From Aliiglaciecola lipolytica E3 (GTDB lineage: Bacteria > Pseudomonadota > Gammaproteobacteria > Enterobacterales > Alteromonadaceae), in assembly GCF_000314975.1 (NCBI RefSeq), contig NZ_BAEN01000002.1, positions 1 to 58,104 of the forward strand: a stretch of 58,104 nt of DNA, read 5' to 3'. Below are positions 44,205 through 56,875 of this stretch, in pieces. Under the pieces are notes generated by a model. That model had not been told where the DNA came from, did no database searches, and saw only the letters and a program-made list of their open reading frames with translations. Numbering within the stretch: the first letter of the stretch is position 1; every line of letters starts with the position of its first letter. The translations under genes were made by a program, and so were the position numbers.

Positions 44205-45659
44205 ATGATGCAATACCGCACTATCATTCGTATTTTAGGTTTACTGGTTGCTATGTTTAGTTCAACCATGTTGTTTCCAGCCAGCGTCTCATTAATTTAT
44301 GAAGACGGGAGTGGTCTCCCCTTCATTCTTGCCTTTTTCTTAATCTTATTTACGGGTCTAGCCATTTGGTATCCCAATCGGCGTCATCGAAAAGACTTAC
44401 GTGCAAAAGAAGGCTTTTTGATTGTTGTGCTTTTTTGGGCTGTTTTGGCAAGTTTTGGTTCGTTGCCGTTTTTGTTGCTTGAACAGCCACAAATGTCCGT
44501 TCCAGATGCATTCTTTGAATCCTTTTCAGGGTTAACTACTACCGGTGCAACAGTTATAGAGGGCATTGAATACTTACCCAAATCGGTCCAATTTTATCGC
44601 CAGCAACTACAGTGGCTGGGAGGTATGGGGATCATTGTACTTGCGGTAGCCATTTTGCCAATATTGGGAGTAGGGGGAATGCAGCTTTATCGTGCTGAAA
44701 CGCCTGGCCCTGTTAAAGATTCGAAAATGACACCAAGGATAGCCGATACGGCTAAACACTTATGGTATATATATTTGTCGTTAACAATCGCATGTACCTT
44801 GGCATACTGGGTGGCGGGAATGGATTGGTTCGATGCCATATGTCACGCCTTTTCAACTATCGCGATTGGCGGTTTTTCCACTTACGATGCGAGTATTGGT
44901 CATTTTGATAGTCCCATTATCAATCTGATTTGTGTGGTCTTTTTATGGATAGCGGCGTTGAATTTTGCACTCCATTATGCCGCAGCAAGTGGAAGATCGT
45001 TAAGAGGATACTTTTACGACCCCGAATTTAGAGCTTTTTTCTTTATCCAATTCGTTTTAATCATTGTTTGTTTTTTAGTTTTAGTTAATCACCAAATATT
45101 TGGTACTGCTGAGACGGCTTTTAATCAAGCAATATTCCAAGCTGTATCTATTAGTACTACTGCGGGCTTTGCGACGACAGATTTCGCAAATTGGCCGGTC
45201 TTTCTACCCATTCTTTTAATCTTTGCCAGTTTCATTGGTGGTTGCGCGGGATCTACCGGGGGAGGATTAAAGGTCATCCGTGTCTTTCTCCTTTACTTGC
45301 AGGGTAAACGAGAAGTTGAACGTTTGATTCATCCTAAAGCCGTCTATTCGGTGAAATTAGGTGACCGACTTATGCCTGAACGCGTGGTTGAGGCTGTTTG
45401 GGGGTTCTTCTCTGCTTATGCGATGATTTTTGTGGTGATTATGATTGGTTTGATAGCAACAGGAATGGACAACCTTACGGCCTTTTCAGCCACGGCTGCC
45501 ACATTAAATAATCTGGGTCCAGGATTGGGAACGGTAGCAGGCACTTTTGCGGATGTATCTGATGGTGGAAAGTGGTTGTTAATTATTGCTATGTTGTTTG
45601 GACGTCTTGAGGTGTTTTCTTTACTTGTATTGTTTTCACCCACTTTCTGGCGCAGTTAA
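44205..45659 (+). CDS. trkH: Trk potassium uptake protein TrkH
   Basis: This is the membrane translocation subunit of the Trk K+ uptake system. The 484-residue protein has about ten hydrophobic helices and the four pore loops with selectivity-filter glycines, visible in SGLTTTGATV, TIAIGGFSTYD, STTAGFATTDF and NLGPGLGTV. The ATG at 44205 is preferred over an upstream TTG because GGAGAG lies 8 bp before it. The cytoplasmic gate partner trkA is encoded about 0.7 kb away on the other strand. Confidence 0.97.
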   Translation: MMQYRTIIRILGLLVAMFSSTMLFPASVSLIYEDGSGLPFILAFFLILFTGLAIWYPNRRHRKDLRAKEGFLIVVLFWAVLASFGSLPFLLLEQPQMSVPDAFFESFSGLTTTGATVIEGIEYLPKSVQFYRQQLQWLGGMGIIVLAVAILPILGVGGMQLYRAETPGPVKDSKMTPRIADTAKHLWYIYLSLTIACTLAYWVAGMDWFDAICHAFSTIAIGGFSTYDASIGHFDSPIINLICVVFLWIAALNFALHYAAASGRSLRGYFYDPEFRAFFFIQFVLIIVCFLVLVNHQIFGTAETAFNQAIFQAVSISTTAGFATTDFANWPVFLPILLIFASFIGGCAGSTGGGLKVIRVFLLYLQGKREVERLIHPKAVYSVKLGDRLMPERVVEAVWGFFSAYAMIFVVIMIGLIATGMDNLTAFSATAATLNNLGPGLGTVAGTFADVSDGGKWLLIIAMLFGRLEVFSLLVLFSPTFWRS

Positions 45660-45714
45660 TATTAAAAATTAACTACGCCATGTTAGATAAGTTGAAAATT
45701 GATTATCAAAAAAG

Positions 45715-46251
45715 TTATTTAATTAAATCTTGTAGACCTTGAGTTAACAATTCTTTGGTTTGTTTGCCTTCTTCGGTATCTAAATACGCCTTAGCTTGCT
45801 CTATATACGCCATAATCATCTCAGGCTTTAGCCCTAACGCTTCAAATTGCTTTTTGACATCGTTGATGGCTTTTACTGATTCACTATATTCAGCCGCTTT
45901 ATCTAACAATGAACCCAATCCATCGGTACTTTTCAAATTACTCACATCTGGAGCTTCATTAATTAGTTCATTAATACCCGGCATCGCCTCAGATAGCTGA
46001 TTAAATTTATCGGCTGTTAAGTTGCCTTTAACATAGTTGAATAGTGAGCCTAATCCACCTTCGGCTTGTGAAGAGTCAACGTTTAAGTTCTCGATAATGC
46101 TGCCAACCATATCTGCAGTATTAGGGGTCTCATCTTCAGCTTCCTGACTGAACCCAAGCATGCTTTTCAGAGAGTCGAACCAGCCCTCGGCGTGAGATTG
46201 AGCTGAAAACGTTAGGGTTGCAACGGTAAGTAAGATAGTAATGTTTTTCAT
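45715..46251 (-). CDS. DUF2780 (VcgC/VcgE-like) exported protein
   Basis: The 178-residue protein has a signal peptide (about 1-21, ending QSHA). The mature helical protein has repeated Gly-Leu-Gly-Ser-Leu segments (GGLGSLFNYVKGNLTADKF and DGLGSLLDKA), the pattern of DUF2780. Function is unknown. It lies between trkH and trkA, an unusual interruption of the potassium genes, but nothing shows that it takes part in K+ transport. Confidence 0.8.
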   Translation of the reverse strand: MKNITILLTVATLTFSAQSHAEGWFDSLKSMLGFSQEAEDETPNTADMVGSIIENLNVDSSQAEGGLGSLFNYVKGNLTADKFNQLSEAMPGINELINEAPDVSNLKSTDGLGSLLDKAAEYSESVKAINDVKKQFEALGLKPEMIMAYIEQAKAYLDTEEGKQTKELLTQGLQDLIK

Positions 46252-46352
46252 TTAAAAGTCTCTGTAAGGGAAGGTGAGAAAAGAATTCTCAGTAGATTTA
46301 ATCAATCAAATTAACACAAAACAATAATGTGCGGTATGCCACTATTGTTTAA

Positions 46353-47732
46353 TTACCCAAAGAAAAATGCACTGGGTTGGAACAGCTTTTCGACATCAGA
46401 AATGAATTTTTTATCCACTAAAAATAAAATAACGTGATCATTAGCTTCTATTTGCGTGGTGCTGTGGGCAATAATGACTTCATCCGCTCTTACAACCGCT
46501 CCAATGGTGGTACCTGGAGGCAGTTTGATGTCACTGATCTTCTTACCGATAACTTTCGAAGTGTTTTCGTCTCCATGGGCAATGGCTTCGATGGCTTCAG
46601 CAGCCCCTCTTCGTAACGAATAGACGTTGACAATATCACCGCGTCGAATGTGGGTGAGTAGTGCTGAAATGGTTGCTTGTTGCGGGGAGAAAGCAATATC
46701 AATTTCGCCACCTTGCACTAAATCAACGTAAGCACTGCGTTGGATCAGTACCATTGCTTTTTGTGCACCAAGACGTTTGGCCAACATGGCTGACATAATA
46801 TTCGCTTCATCATCATTGGTTACGGCAATAAACGCATCGACTTGTTGCACATTTTCTTCTGTTAACAGCTCATGGTCAGACGCGTCACCACAAAATACGA
46901 TGGTTTTATCTAAGTGTGCGGATAAATATTTTGCGCGCTCTTGGGAGTACTCAATTAACTTCACGTTATGGTTGTGTTCAAGACGTTTTGCTAACCCAGC
47001 ACCTATTAAACCACCACCGGCTATCATGATTCGTTTGTAACTAGATTCGAGTTTTTGTAGTTCGCTCATAACTGCACGAATGTGTTTTGTCGCGGCAATA
47101 AAAAACACTTCATCATCAGCCTCAATCACGGTGGAGGCGAGTGGTCTTATTGGCCTACCACGGCGATAGATAGCAGCCACTCGAGTATCAACGTTAGGCA
47201 TATGCTCGCGAAGCGTGGACAGCGCATGCCCTACCAATAATCCGCCATAATAGGCTTTAACAGCTACTAAGCTGGCTTTACCGTCGGCGAATTCGACTAC
47301 TTGCAATGCTCCTGGATAATCGATTAAGCGTTTAATCGCTTTGGTCACTAGCTGCTCTGGTGCAATTAGATGATCGACCGGAATGTCTTGATGATGAAAG
47401 AGTTTATCTTGATGAATTATATATTGTTCAGAACGAACGCGGGCTATTTTAGTCGGCGTATTAAATAACGAATGGGCTACCTGGCAAGCCATCATATTGC
47501 TTTCATCGCTATTCGTGACCGCAATTAACATATCTGCGTCTTCAGCGCCTGCCTTCGCCAATACATCGGGATGTGAGCCGACCCCGTGGACTACTTGTAA
47601 ATCGAGTCGATCTTGTAAAGAGCGCAGGGTTTCTTGATCCGAGTCGATCACGGTGATTTCATTTTTTTCACCCACCAAGTTTTCGGCTAATGTTCCACCG
47701 ACCTGACCTGCACCTAATATAATTATTTTCAT
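46353..47732 (-). CDS. trkA: Trk system peripheral NAD-binding protein TrkA
   Basis: TrkA is the regulatory subunit that gates TrkH in response to nucleotides. The 459-residue protein is a tandem duplication of RCK units: the first Rossmann motif [15 protein letters not shown] (4-18), the second [16 protein letters not shown] (about 236-251), each followed by a TrkA-C domain. It is followed by rsmB upstream on the same strand (34-bp gap), the conserved trkA-rsmB-fmt-def cluster. Confidence 0.98.
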   Translation of the reverse strand: MKIIILGAGQVGGTLAENLVGEKNEITVIDSDQETLRSLQDRLDLQVVHGVGSHPDVLAKAGAEDADMLIAVTNSDESNMMACQVAHSLFNTPTKIARVRSEQYIIHQDKLFHHQDIPVDHLIAPEQLVTKAIKRLIDYPGALQVVEFADGKASLVAVKAYYGGLLVGHALSTLREHMPNVDTRVAAIYRRGRPIRPLASTVIEADDEVFFIAATKHIRAVMSELQKLESSYKRIMIAGGGLIGAGLAKRLEHNHNVKLIEYSQERAKYLSAHLDKTIVFCGDASDHELLTEENVQQVDAFIAVTNDDEANIMSAMLAKRLGAQKAMVLIQRSAYVDLVQGGEIDIAFSPQQATISALLTHIRRGDIVNVYSLRRGAAEAIEAIAHGDENTSKVIGKKISDIKLPPGTTIGAVVRADEVIIAHSTTQIEANDHVILFLVDKKFISDVEKLFQPSAFFFG

Positions 47733-47766
47733 GTTGAGTTAATTTCGAAACAATTTACTTTGTATT

Positions 47767-49095
47767 TTAAGACTTTAGCAGTCTCGCATAATAGAAACCA
47801 TCCATTTGTTTTTCTCCGGGTAGTATTTGTCTACCGGGATTCGCATTTTCCGTCTCATTGCATACCGGAATTAACGAAGCATCTGGATTATTCTGAAGAA
47901 ACGCGTTTATTTGCAAATAGTTTTCTTCAGGTAAAATGGAACAAGTAGCATATAACAAAGTACCACCGGGTTTTAAAATTCGCCACATTGTATCGAGAAT
48001 TTGTCTTTGCAATGTCACAAGCGTATCAATATCCGCATTTTTACGCAGCCATTTGATATCGGGATGACGACGAATCACCCCGGTAGCTGAGCAGGGTGCA
48101 TCTAGCAAAATACGATCAAATAAAACACCATCCCACCAGCTTTCGGTTTGAGTTGCATCGGCGGCTACTAAGTCCGCTTTTAAATTCAGACGGCTTAGAT
48201 TTTCGCGCACTCTATCTAAGCGGGAATCGTCAATATCTAATGCGATACATTTACTTAGATTAGGTTGACGTTCCAAAATGTGACAGGTTTTACCGCCAGG
48301 TGCTGCACAACAATCTAAAACAAGATCTCCTTCTTGTGCATTTAAATAGGCTGCTGCCAGTTGCGCTGCACCATCTTGTACGGCAAACATGCCTTGTTGG
48401 TATCCCGGTAACTGGGTGATGTCTTGGCTTTTTTGTAGTATTAGACCGTCACTGTGTTCGCTACTTAGTTCACAAGCCACTCCTTGCTCGTCAAGTAACG
48501 CTAGGTACTTATCTTTATCTATCACCTGACGATTTACCCGCAACCATATTGGTGGGCGCTGTTGCATTTCTTCACATAATGCTTCTAATTGATCAGGATA
48601 CGCCGCTTGGAGACGTTTAAATAACCATTTAGGTAATCCTGACCGGACCTGAGGTTCTTTGATGTCTTGTTTATCCAGTTCTTGGCGAATAAAGTTGCGC
48701 AATAACGCATTGACCAGGCCCTTAAGGGGCTCAACTTTAAGTTGACGTGTTGCTGCTACCGTTTCAGACACGGCGGCGTGGGTAGATACGCGAGTAAAAG
48801 CTAGCTGGTAAAATCCGAGCATAATCAGGTGTTCAGCTACTTTATATTTGTTTTTCAGAGGTTTATCTAAAAGTATCCGCAGCCAACTTTGCAATACTGG
48901 TAGGTGACGTAAAACCCCGTACACCATTTCTTGTAGCCAGGCTTTGTCTTTATCAGAATAATTCTCTTGTATTTTGGGGAGGCATTCACGGGCTGACTGG
49001 CCATTTTCTAAAATCTGAAATAGCACCTTTGCCGCATCTGGTCTGAGAAATTTACTCGATTTCCGAGGAGAAGTGCTAATCGAAGAATCATTCAC
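47767..49095 (-). CDS. rsmB: 16S rRNA m5C967 methyltransferase RsmB
   Basis: RsmB methylates C967 of 16S rRNA. It has an N-terminal NusB-like RNA-binding domain (about 15-150) and a SAM-dependent domain with [34 protein letters not shown] (TCS/PC catalytic cysteines also in [10 protein letters not shown]). The start is uncertain. The GTG at 49095 overlaps the fmt stop codon as GTGA and gives 442 residues; a GTG at 49122 inside fmt would add nine residues. Either agrees with the family (about 430). Confidence 0.95.
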   Translation of the reverse strand: MNDSSISTSPRKSSKFLRPDAAKVLFQILENGQSARECLPKIQENYSDKDKAWLQEMVYGVLRHLPVLQSWLRILLDKPLKNKYKVAEHLIMLGFYQLAFTRVSTHAAVSETVAATRQLKVEPLKGLVNALLRNFIRQELDKQDIKEPQVRSGLPKWLFKRLQAAYPDQLEALCEEMQQRPPIWLRVNRQVIDKDKYLALLDEQGVACELSSEHSDGLILQKSQDITQLPGYQQGMFAVQDGAAQLAAAYLNAQEGDLVLDCCAAPGGKTCHILERQPNLSKCIALDIDDSRLDRVRENLSRLNLKADLVAADATQTESWWDGVLFDRILLDAPCSATGVIRRHPDIKWLRKNADIDTLVTLQRQILDTMWRILKPGGTLLYATCSILPEENYLQINAFLQNNPDASLIPVCNETENANPGRQILPGEKQMDGFYYARLLKS

Positions 49096-50051
49096 GATAA
49101 TTTTTGACCTACAACAAACCACTCTTGCCTAGCGTTTAATATATCCGCTACCGTCATCGGTTTTTTTCCTGGAATTTGTAATTTGGTGAGCAACAGGTTG
49201 TCTTCGCTTGTGGTTATCTCGATGCCATTTTTGGTGGCAGAGACAATTGTCCCTGGAGCTTTGGATTCATTTGCTTTAACTACTTTGGCTTCCCAAAGCT
49301 TTATCGCGATGGATTGTTCTGAGCTTTCGGGTGTAATTTCAAAATAGGTGACTGGCCACGGGTTAAAAGCGCGGGTATTTCTTTCTAGCTGCTGCGCAGA
49401 GACATTCCAATCAATACAGGCTTCTTGTTTACTCAGCTTTTGTGCATAGTTCGCCAGTTCGTTATTTTGAACTTCTGGTTCAACTTGCTCTATTTTATCT
49501 AGACATTCGAGCAATGCAGTGGGGCCAATTTTTGCGAGTTTTTCATACAAGGTGGCGCTAGTATCTGTTGCTTCGATAGGAATAAATTGTTTGTGCAACA
49601 TAGCTCCTGTATCCAAGCCTTTGTCCATCTGCATAATCGTTACGCCGGTGTGACTATCTCCTGCCCAAATCGCGCGTTGAATTGGGGCGGCTCCACGCCA
49701 ACGAGGAAGCAAAGAACCATGCACATTTAAGCAGCCCAGTCTGGGAGTATCCAATACAACTTGCGGTAAAATTAAGCCGTATGCAACTACAATCATGATA
49801 TCAGGCTTTAAATCCGCCAGAGTTTGTTGTGCTTCTTGAGATTTTAACGATTCGGGCTGTAAAACATGCAAATTATGCTCTATTGCCAATTGCTTTACTG
49901 CACTGGCTTGAAGCTTTTTTCCTCGTCCAGCTGGCCGATCCGGCTGGCTATAGACTGCAATGATATTATGATCAGAATCGATGAGGGCTTGTAAGTGTTG
50001 TGCTGCGAAATCGGGCGTACCGGCGAACACAATATTAAGATTTTTGCTCAA
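49092..50051 (-). CDS. fmt: methionyl-tRNA formyltransferase
   Basis: Fmt formylates initiator Met-tRNA with 10-formyltetrahydrofolate. The 319-residue protein has [15 protein letters not shown] at the start, the catalytic block [20 protein letters not shown] (about 107-126) with the Asn-His pair, and the C-terminal OB-fold tRNA domain. It is coupled to def (16 bp) and overlaps rsmB. Confidence 0.98.
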   Translation of the reverse strand: MSKNLNIVFAGTPDFAAQHLQALIDSDHNIIAVYSQPDRPAGRGKKLQASAVKQLAIEHNLHVLQPESLKSQEAQQTLADLKPDIMIVVAYGLILPQVVLDTPRLGCLNVHGSLLPRWRGAAPIQRAIWAGDSHTGVTIMQMDKGLDTGAMLHKQFIPIEATDTSATLYEKLAKIGPTALLECLDKIEQVEPEVQNNELANYAQKLSKQEACIDWNVSAQQLERNTRAFNPWPVTYFEITPESSEQSIAIKLWEAKVVKANESKAPGTIVSATKNGIEITTSEDNLLLTKLQIPGKKPMTVADILNARQEWFVVGQKLS

Positions 50052-50067
50052 TGCTACTTTCCTGTCA

Positions 50068-50580
50068 TCAGGAGGCGCGAGCGGCTAATCGCGCTTCTTT
50101 TTCTAATTTACTGCGAATCCGTTTTCTTTTTAGGGGAGAAAGGTAATCGACAAACAGTTTGCCTTTAAGGTGATCAAGTTCATGTTGAATGCATATGGCT
50201 AACAAACCGTCTGCTTCAAGTGTGTATTCATTGCCTTCAACATCGAGAGCTTTAACGATAATATGCTCAGCGCGCTCTACTTTTGCGTAACTATTCGGGA
50301 CAGACAGACAACCTTCTTCGCTGATGGTTTGCCCATCCATTTCGATGATTTCAGGATTAATAAATACTCTCGGTGTATTTTGATCTTCTGAAATATCCAT
50401 CACCACAACACGCTTATGCACATTTACTTGGGTCGCGGCAAGCCCGATACCGTTTTCTTCGCGCATAGTATCGAACATATCGTCTACTAACTTTTTAATT
50501 TCACCGTCAACATTGTCTACAGGCTTTGCTACTGTTCTCAATCGTTCGTCAGGGAATTTTAATACTTTTAAAATGGCCAT
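50068..50580 (-). CDS. def: peptide deformylase
   Basis: This metalloenzyme removes the formyl group from nascent proteins. The 170-residue protein has all three motifs: GIGLAATQ (44-51), EEGCLSVP (about 88-95) with the metal-binding Cys, and QHELDHLKG (about 131-139) with the HExxH-type His-Glu-His. It is type 1 and ordinary in length. It heads the def-fmt-rsmB-trkA operon, divergent from the LysM gene. Confidence 0.98.
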   Translation of the reverse strand: MAILKVLKFPDERLRTVAKPVDNVDGEIKKLVDDMFDTMREENGIGLAATQVNVHKRVVVMDISEDQNTPRVFINPEIIEMDGQTISEEGCLSVPNSYAKVERAEHIIVKALDVEGNEYTLEADGLLAICIQHELDHLKGKLFVDYLSPLKRKRIRSKLEKEARLAARAS

Positions 50581-50792
50581 CTTGTTCTTCAGCTACACTA
50601 TACTTTGGTGACTTTTAGTACATTTTATAAAAAACTGTACCTAGGGTCAGTATTAATTACTATACGGTTCAATAAAATACGCTATTGAATCATTAAAGGC
50701 GCTATTCTAGCCTAAATAGAATTAAAGTTCGATCAAGCAATATATGTTTAGGTCGATACTACAAACACAATATGCTGCGTTATGAGGTTGGT

Positions 50793-51866
50793 ATGGGCAA
50801 ACGATTGAGTAAACTTCTGGTAATTCTAATGTTTTTGCCATTAGCGACTATTGCAGATGTAATCAATATAAAACAAACAGCTCCGCAAGTTTATGTTGTC
50901 AAAAAAGGCGATACGCTTTGGGACATTTCAAGCATGTACTTAAGCAAGCCCTGGTTATGGCCTGAGTTGTGGCGTAACAATGTGCATATTAATAATCCTC
51001 ATCTAATTTATCCTGGTGATGAATTACGCTTGCGATATAACGAACAGGGTGAACCTGTTTTAGATATTGTGAGAGACACACAAAAACCGCAAATCAAACT
51101 TTCTCCACAAGGTAGAAAAGAACTTAAAACAGTACAACCAATTGATACTTTGCCGTGGACTATTATTCAGCCCTATATTGAAAGCAGCAGGATAATGGAT
51201 GAAGAGGAGTATGAACTCTTACCATACTTATTAGGTAACCAAGATGGTAACGCATCATTTGCTTCTGGAGATTTAGTGCTAAGCAAAGCAGACCAAGATA
51301 CCCCTGAACTTTACAATATAGTGAGAAAGCAAAACGAATTGCGTGATCAATACGATAATTTACTGGGTTTTCAGATTCGTCATGTTGCTGATGCCACGCC
51401 ATTAGAAAGTGACGTGGAAGGCCAACATCTAGTTAAAGTGGAAGATGCAAATTTTGAAGCAAGGCGTGGCGACAAGTTATTGCCTAGTGAAGAATGGCAA
51501 ACTGGCAGCATGAAGCTAAAAGCTGCTACTCGCCAAAAAGGTCAGATTATTAGCAGTTTAGAACAGCATCAGTTGCTTGGAAAATATGATGTGGTAATTC
51601 TTGATTTGGGCAGTCGAAAGGTTAAGCCTGGTACGGTATTAGGAATTTATGTGCAAGGGCCAAATATCCAAGACAGTATTGACCCTAAATATACAGGTGA
51701 GAATAACTTTGTCGAAAACTTGTTTGATGGTAGCGATGAGCTTCGGCAGCCCGCTATTAAAGTAGGTGAAGTAGTTGTTTTTAAGGTATTCAAAAAAGCC
51801 AGTTATGGTTTGATTACGCGCTCAACTAAAACGATTCGTGAAGGAGCATTGGTAGCTAAACCATAA
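50793..51866 (+). CDS. exported LysM peptidoglycan-binding protein
   Basis: The 357-residue protein has a signal peptide (about 1-23, LVILMFLPLATIADV). One LysM domain follows (about 33-85: YVVKKGDTLWDISSMYL, then NPHLIYPGDELRL), and the rest is a roughly 260-residue region of unknown fold. Such proteins sit next to dprA across gammaproteobacteria, and a role at the cell wall is likely. The ATG at 50793 has GAGG about 6 bp upstream; an ATG at 50772 has no such site. Confidence 0.88.
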   Translation: MGKRLSKLLVILMFLPLATIADVINIKQTAPQVYVVKKGDTLWDISSMYLSKPWLWPELWRNNVHINNPHLIYPGDELRLRYNEQGEPVLDIVRDTQKPQIKLSPQGRKELKTVQPIDTLPWTIIQPYIESSRIMDEEEYELLPYLLGNQDGNASFASGDLVLSKADQDTPELYNIVRKQNELRDQYDNLLGFQIRHVADATPLESDVEGQHLVKVEDANFEARRGDKLLPSEEWQTGSMKLKAATRQKGQIISSLEQHQLLGKYDVVILDLGSRKVKPGTVLGIYVQGPNIQDSIDPKYTGENNFVENLFDGSDELRQPAIKVGEVVVFKVFKKASYGLITRSTKTIREGALVAKP

Positions 51867-51896
51867 CATGAAATTGTACAAAAATAAGGACAGACT

Positions 51897-53063
51897 ATGG
51901 CACAGGATGTGCGCAACTCTGAACAAAATGACGCTATCGACAATACGGCCTGCCATTCCCAAGACGAATTGCGGCAGTGGTTTATTCTAGATCAAATTCC
52001 AGACTTCGGAATAGGCAGATTAAATAAGCTTCAAACACACTTCAATATTTCTCCGAGCAACCTTTTAAACTGTAACTCATCAGAGTTGAAAGATTTGGGT
52101 TTTAATGCCGCTCAGGTCAACGCAATTGTTAAACCCGATATGCGACAAATCGAAAAAGAGTTTGCATGGCTTGATGCCGATCAAAAGCATTTTGCTGTCT
52201 ATCCGGGTCATCCAGATTTTCCAGAATTGTTGTCCGAAATCGCAAGACCTCCGTTATTACTTTTTGGTTGGGGAAATAAAGACTTACTAAAATCTACACA
52301 GATTGCCGTAGTAGGTAGTCGCAATCCAAGTCAATATGGTAAAAATTGCGGGTTTGAACTAGCACAACAACTGGCTCAACAAGGGGTTAGTATTACCAGT
52401 GGATTAGCTATGGGAGTTGATGCTAATGCGCATCAGGGCGCTTTGAGTGCTGGTGGTAGGACAATAGCTGTGTTGGGCAGTGGCTTAAATAATCTTTATC
52501 CCAAACGAAATATTCCATTGGCACACCAAATCATTCAAAACCAAGGATTAATTTTGTCTGAGTTCAGAGCTCATACAAAACCTTTAGCGCATAATTTTCC
52601 ACGTCGAAATCGTATAGTCAGTGGCTTGTCTCTCGGCGTGCTAGTCATTGAAGCTGCAATTCGCAGTGGTTCACTCATTACAGCTAAATATGCGCTAGAG
52701 CAAAATCGAGAAGTATTTGCGATTCCCGGGAATATAAATAACCCACTCAATGAAGGTGCTCATTTATTGATCAAACAAGGAGCGAAACTCGTATCAAATT
52801 TAGAAGATATATTAGAAGAATTTCAGAACGTTAATTCTTGTGTTCTAAAGGATTCTTCTAAAAAGTGCGAAAAAAGTGTCATTCAATGCTTGGCAACCGA
52901 CAAATTGTTAGATAGTGTAGACCATGACGTTACTGCGTTAGACGTCGTTATACAACGTAGCAAAATGCCGATTGAAGTCGTGTTGGCGCAATTATTAGAA
53001 TATGAGTTGCGTGGTTTAGTAGCTCCAGTTTCTGGGGGTTACATCAAATTGAGGGGCAAATAA
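51897..53063 (+). CDS. dprA: DNA-processing protein DprA
   Basis: DprA binds incoming single-stranded DNA and loads RecA during natural transformation. The 388-residue protein has an N-terminal SAM/HhH-like region, the Rossmann-like core with [16 protein letters not shown] and [33 protein letters not shown], and [20 protein letters not shown], and a C-terminal winged helix (about 325-385). It is coupled to smg (1 bp). Confidence 0.97.
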   Translation: MAQDVRNSEQNDAIDNTACHSQDELRQWFILDQIPDFGIGRLNKLQTHFNISPSNLLNCNSSELKDLGFNAAQVNAIVKPDMRQIEKEFAWLDADQKHFAVYPGHPDFPELLSEIARPPLLLFGWGNKDLLKSTQIAVVGSRNPSQYGKNCGFELAQQLAQQGVSITSGLAMGVDANAHQGALSAGGRTIAVLGSGLNNLYPKRNIPLAHQIIQNQGLILSEFRAHTKPLAHNFPRRNRIVSGLSLGVLVIEAAIRSGSLITAKYALEQNREVFAIPGNINNPLNEGAHLLIKQGAKLVSNLEDILEEFQNVNSCVLKDSSKKCEKSVIQCLATDKLLDSVDHDVTALDVVIQRSKMPIEVVLAQLLEYELRGLVAPVSGGYIKLRGK

Positions 53064-53064
53064 T

Positions 53065-53541
53065 ATGTTCGATATCCTCATGTATCTGTTTGAAAATTTC
53101 ATTCATAGTGAAACTGAAATTCGCGTTGATCAAGATGAGCTAACAGATGAGCTCGTGCGCGCGGGGTTCCATCATGATGAAATCTATAAAGCGTTATCGT
53201 GGTTAGAGAAGTTGGCAGCTCTGCAAGAAACGGATATTAATCCGTATTTTGTAAAATCTGGCGGTGCTCTAGTAAACCGCATTTATACTCAAGAAGAAGA
53301 AATGCGCTTGGATGTGCAGTGTCGTGGATTTTTGATGTTTCTTGAGCAAATAAATGTACTGGATTCAGCAACCAGAGAAATGGTTGTGGATAGAGTGATG
53401 GAGATAGATTCTAAAGAGTTCTGTCTTGAAGACCTAAAATGGGTCGTGCTCATGGTTCTCTTTAACGTTCCCGGAAAAGAAAACGCTTACGCCCAAATGG
53501 AAGATTTACTATTTGACGAGCCCGAAGGCCCGTTGCATTAA
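53065..53541 (+). CDS. smg: Smg/DUF494 family protein
   Basis: The 158-residue acidic protein starts [16 protein letters not shown] and contains the conserved [20 protein letters not shown] and a C-terminal winged-helix-like part. Its function is not established; it is almost always found with dprA, as here. Confidence 0.93.
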   Translation: MFDILMYLFENFIHSETEIRVDQDELTDELVRAGFHHDEIYKALSWLEKLAALQETDINPYFVKSGGALVNRIYTQEEEMRLDVQCRGFLMFLEQINVLDSATREMVVDRVMEIDSKEFCLEDLKWVVLMVLFNVPGKENAYAQMEDLLFDEPEGPLH

Positions 53542-53605
53542 ATTTCAGGTAATTAAAACAGTGGCGATAGGCCACTACCAAACTACACAAAAGGCATGAT
53601 CGACA

Positions 53606-54175
53606 ATGTCTAAAATCGATCACTCTCTTTTTGACGCAAATGAACATGCACTGGATGGGGAATTTGGTGCATGTCCAGATTGTGGCGCTAAACTCCTAAT
53701 AAAGCGCAGTAAAAATGGCGCGTTCTTAGGTTGTAGCCGTTACCCACAGTGCGAATTCGCAAAACCACTTCACGACAATACCACCGTTGAATTGAAACAA
53801 ATTGATGGCTCCCAATGTCCAGATTGCGGATTGGCATTATCCATTAAAAAAGGCCGATTTGGTCTCTTCATTGGCTGTACCGGATATCCTGATTGTCATC
53901 ATATTGAAGCGATTAAACAACAGAAGGATATCCATGTTGCATGTCCATCCTGTCACGCAGGAAAGTTGCTTAAACGAACAAATAAATACGGTAAAAGCTT
54001 TTACGCATGCGATGGTTATCCAAAATGTAAATATGTGTTAAATGCTCCACCAGTTGAAAAAACCTGCCCCAAATGTCAATGGTCAGTTTTAATTGAAAAG
54101 AAAAATGATCATGGAAGTTACTACCAGTGTCCACAAAAAAACTGTGGAGAAAAGGTGTCAGCTCAGGAAAATTAA
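53606..54175 (+). CDS. TopA C-terminal-like four-zinc-ribbon protein
   Basis: The 189-residue protein consists of four Cys4 zinc ribbons (CPDCG-x-CSRYPQC, CPDCG-x-CTGYPDC, CPSCH-x-CDGYPKC, CPKCQ-x-CPQKNC), each about 40 residues. They resemble the C-terminal ribbons of topoisomerase I (E. coli YrdD is the equivalent). Single-strand nucleic-acid binding is likely. No topoisomerase catalytic domain is present. It lies between smg and tsaC, the usual site. Confidence 0.92.
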   Translation: MSKIDHSLFDANEHALDGEFGACPDCGAKLLIKRSKNGAFLGCSRYPQCEFAKPLHDNTTVELKQIDGSQCPDCGLALSIKKGRFGLFIGCTGYPDCHHIEAIKQQKDIHVACPSCHAGKLLKRTNKYGKSFYACDGYPKCKYVLNAPPVEKTCPKCQWSVLIEKKNDHGSYYQCPQKNCGEKVSAQEN

Positions 54176-54243
54176 ACCCAAACCAATTACGCCGCTTTTC
54201 ACAATATCGCTTTTGCATTACACTCCTCGTTTAAATTTTTAGT

Positions 54244-55760
<1,517 letters not shown>

Positions 55761-55766
55761 CTCATT

Positions 55767-56597
55767 TTGCAAATAGATAAATATGCAGTTTTTGGCGATC
55801 CAATCGAGCAAAGTCGTTCTCCATTGATCCACCAAACTTTCGCTAAACAACGTAATGAACGTATTGATTATCAAAAGATTTTAGGACAAAAAGGAAACTT
55901 TTCTGCCAGTTTAGATGATTTTTTCGCCGATCCTAATGCTAAAGGTTGCAATATTACTAGCCCATTTAAGCAAGATGCTTTGCAGTGGGTAACTGAATTA
56001 TCTCCAGCTGCGGTCGATGCTGGAGCAATTAATACGATTATTCGCCTTGATGAAAACCGTTTCAGAGGTGAAACTACAGATGGTGCAGGACTAGTGCTTG
56101 ATCTAAAACATCAAGATTTCTGTATTTCCAATTCTCGTATTCTTTTAATCGGTGCTGGTGGCGCAGCAAGAGGAGTAATTCTTCCTCTTCTTGAGCAAGG
56201 TGCTAAGCAGATTACAATTGTTAATCGAACGAAAGCCAAGGCGGAGGACCTTGCCAATTGGTTTGATAATAGTAATGTACTTGCTACGGACTTTTTGCAA
56301 ATGGCAAGTGAGTCGTCACAACCTTATGATTTAATTGTCAATTGCACGTCTGCGAGTTTAAGCGGGCAGTTACCAGATTTATCTGATGACGTTTTATCAA
56401 AAGCAAGTATGGTTTATGACATGGTGTACTTATCAGCTCCAACGGCTTTTTTAGAGCACGCCTCACGTTTAGGTGTGGTTAATACAAGTGATGGGTTAGG
56501 GATGTTAGTTGGACAGGCAGCACATAGTTTCAATTTTTGGCGAGGTTACATGCCAGACATCGAGCCTGTTATGCAACAAATAAGAAGTATGTTGTGA
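55767..56597 (+). CDS. aroE: shikimate 5-dehydrogenase
   Basis: AroE reduces 3-dehydroshikimate with NADPH in aromatic amino-acid synthesis. The 276-residue protein has the substrate-binding SRSPLIHQ and the catalytic Lys in NITSPFKQDA, plus the NADP motif GAGGAARGVILPLLEQG with NRTKAKAEDLA. It starts with TTG. The start of the downstream gene overlaps its stop codon. Confidence 0.97.
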   Translation: MQIDKYAVFGDPIEQSRSPLIHQTFAKQRNERIDYQKILGQKGNFSASLDDFFADPNAKGCNITSPFKQDALQWVTELSPAAVDAGAINTIIRLDENRFRGETTDGAGLVLDLKHQDFCISNSRILLIGAGGAARGVILPLLEQGAKQITIVNRTKAKAEDLANWFDNSNVLATDFLQMASESSQPYDLIVNCTSASLSGQLPDLSDDVLSKASMVYDMVYLSAPTAFLEHASRLGVVNTSDGLGMLVGQAAHSFNFWRGYMPDIEPVMQQIRSML

Positions 56598-56842
56598 ATC
56601 AAGCCATTCAAATATTAGATGGATTCGATTATGACTCACAACATCAGGCTTTAAAGGTTGTTGCAATTAATAGTGGTGCATTGATAAATTGTTGGATTAT
56701 TGATGTGTTGCAAGATGAAGCAGCGGAATTCTACCAGCTTCATCAGTTTGAAATAGAAGAGCAATTAACCTCACTCATCAGCCAAGAAAAATGGAATGCA
56801 CGAGGCGAGATAGTTTTAACTAAAGTTGATTTAACCTTTTAA
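56594..56842 (+). CDS. DUF1488 small protein
   Basis: The 82-residue protein begins with GTG overlapping the aroE stop (GTGA), giving MNQAIQILDGFDYDSQ. A longer in-frame start inside aroE is unlikely. It contains the compact alpha/beta pattern with CWIIDVLQD and FEIEEQLTSLISQEKWN of the DUF1488 family (E. coli YrdB is similar in position). Function is unknown. It is presumably the last gene of the dprA-to-aroE run. Confidence 0.85.
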   Translation: MNQAIQILDGFDYDSQHQALKVVAINSGALINCWIIDVLQDEAAEFYQLHQFEIEEQLTSLISQEKWNARGEIVLTKVDLTF

Positions 56843-56875
56843 CTCTAAAAACTATCATCGTATAGACTGCGCAAG

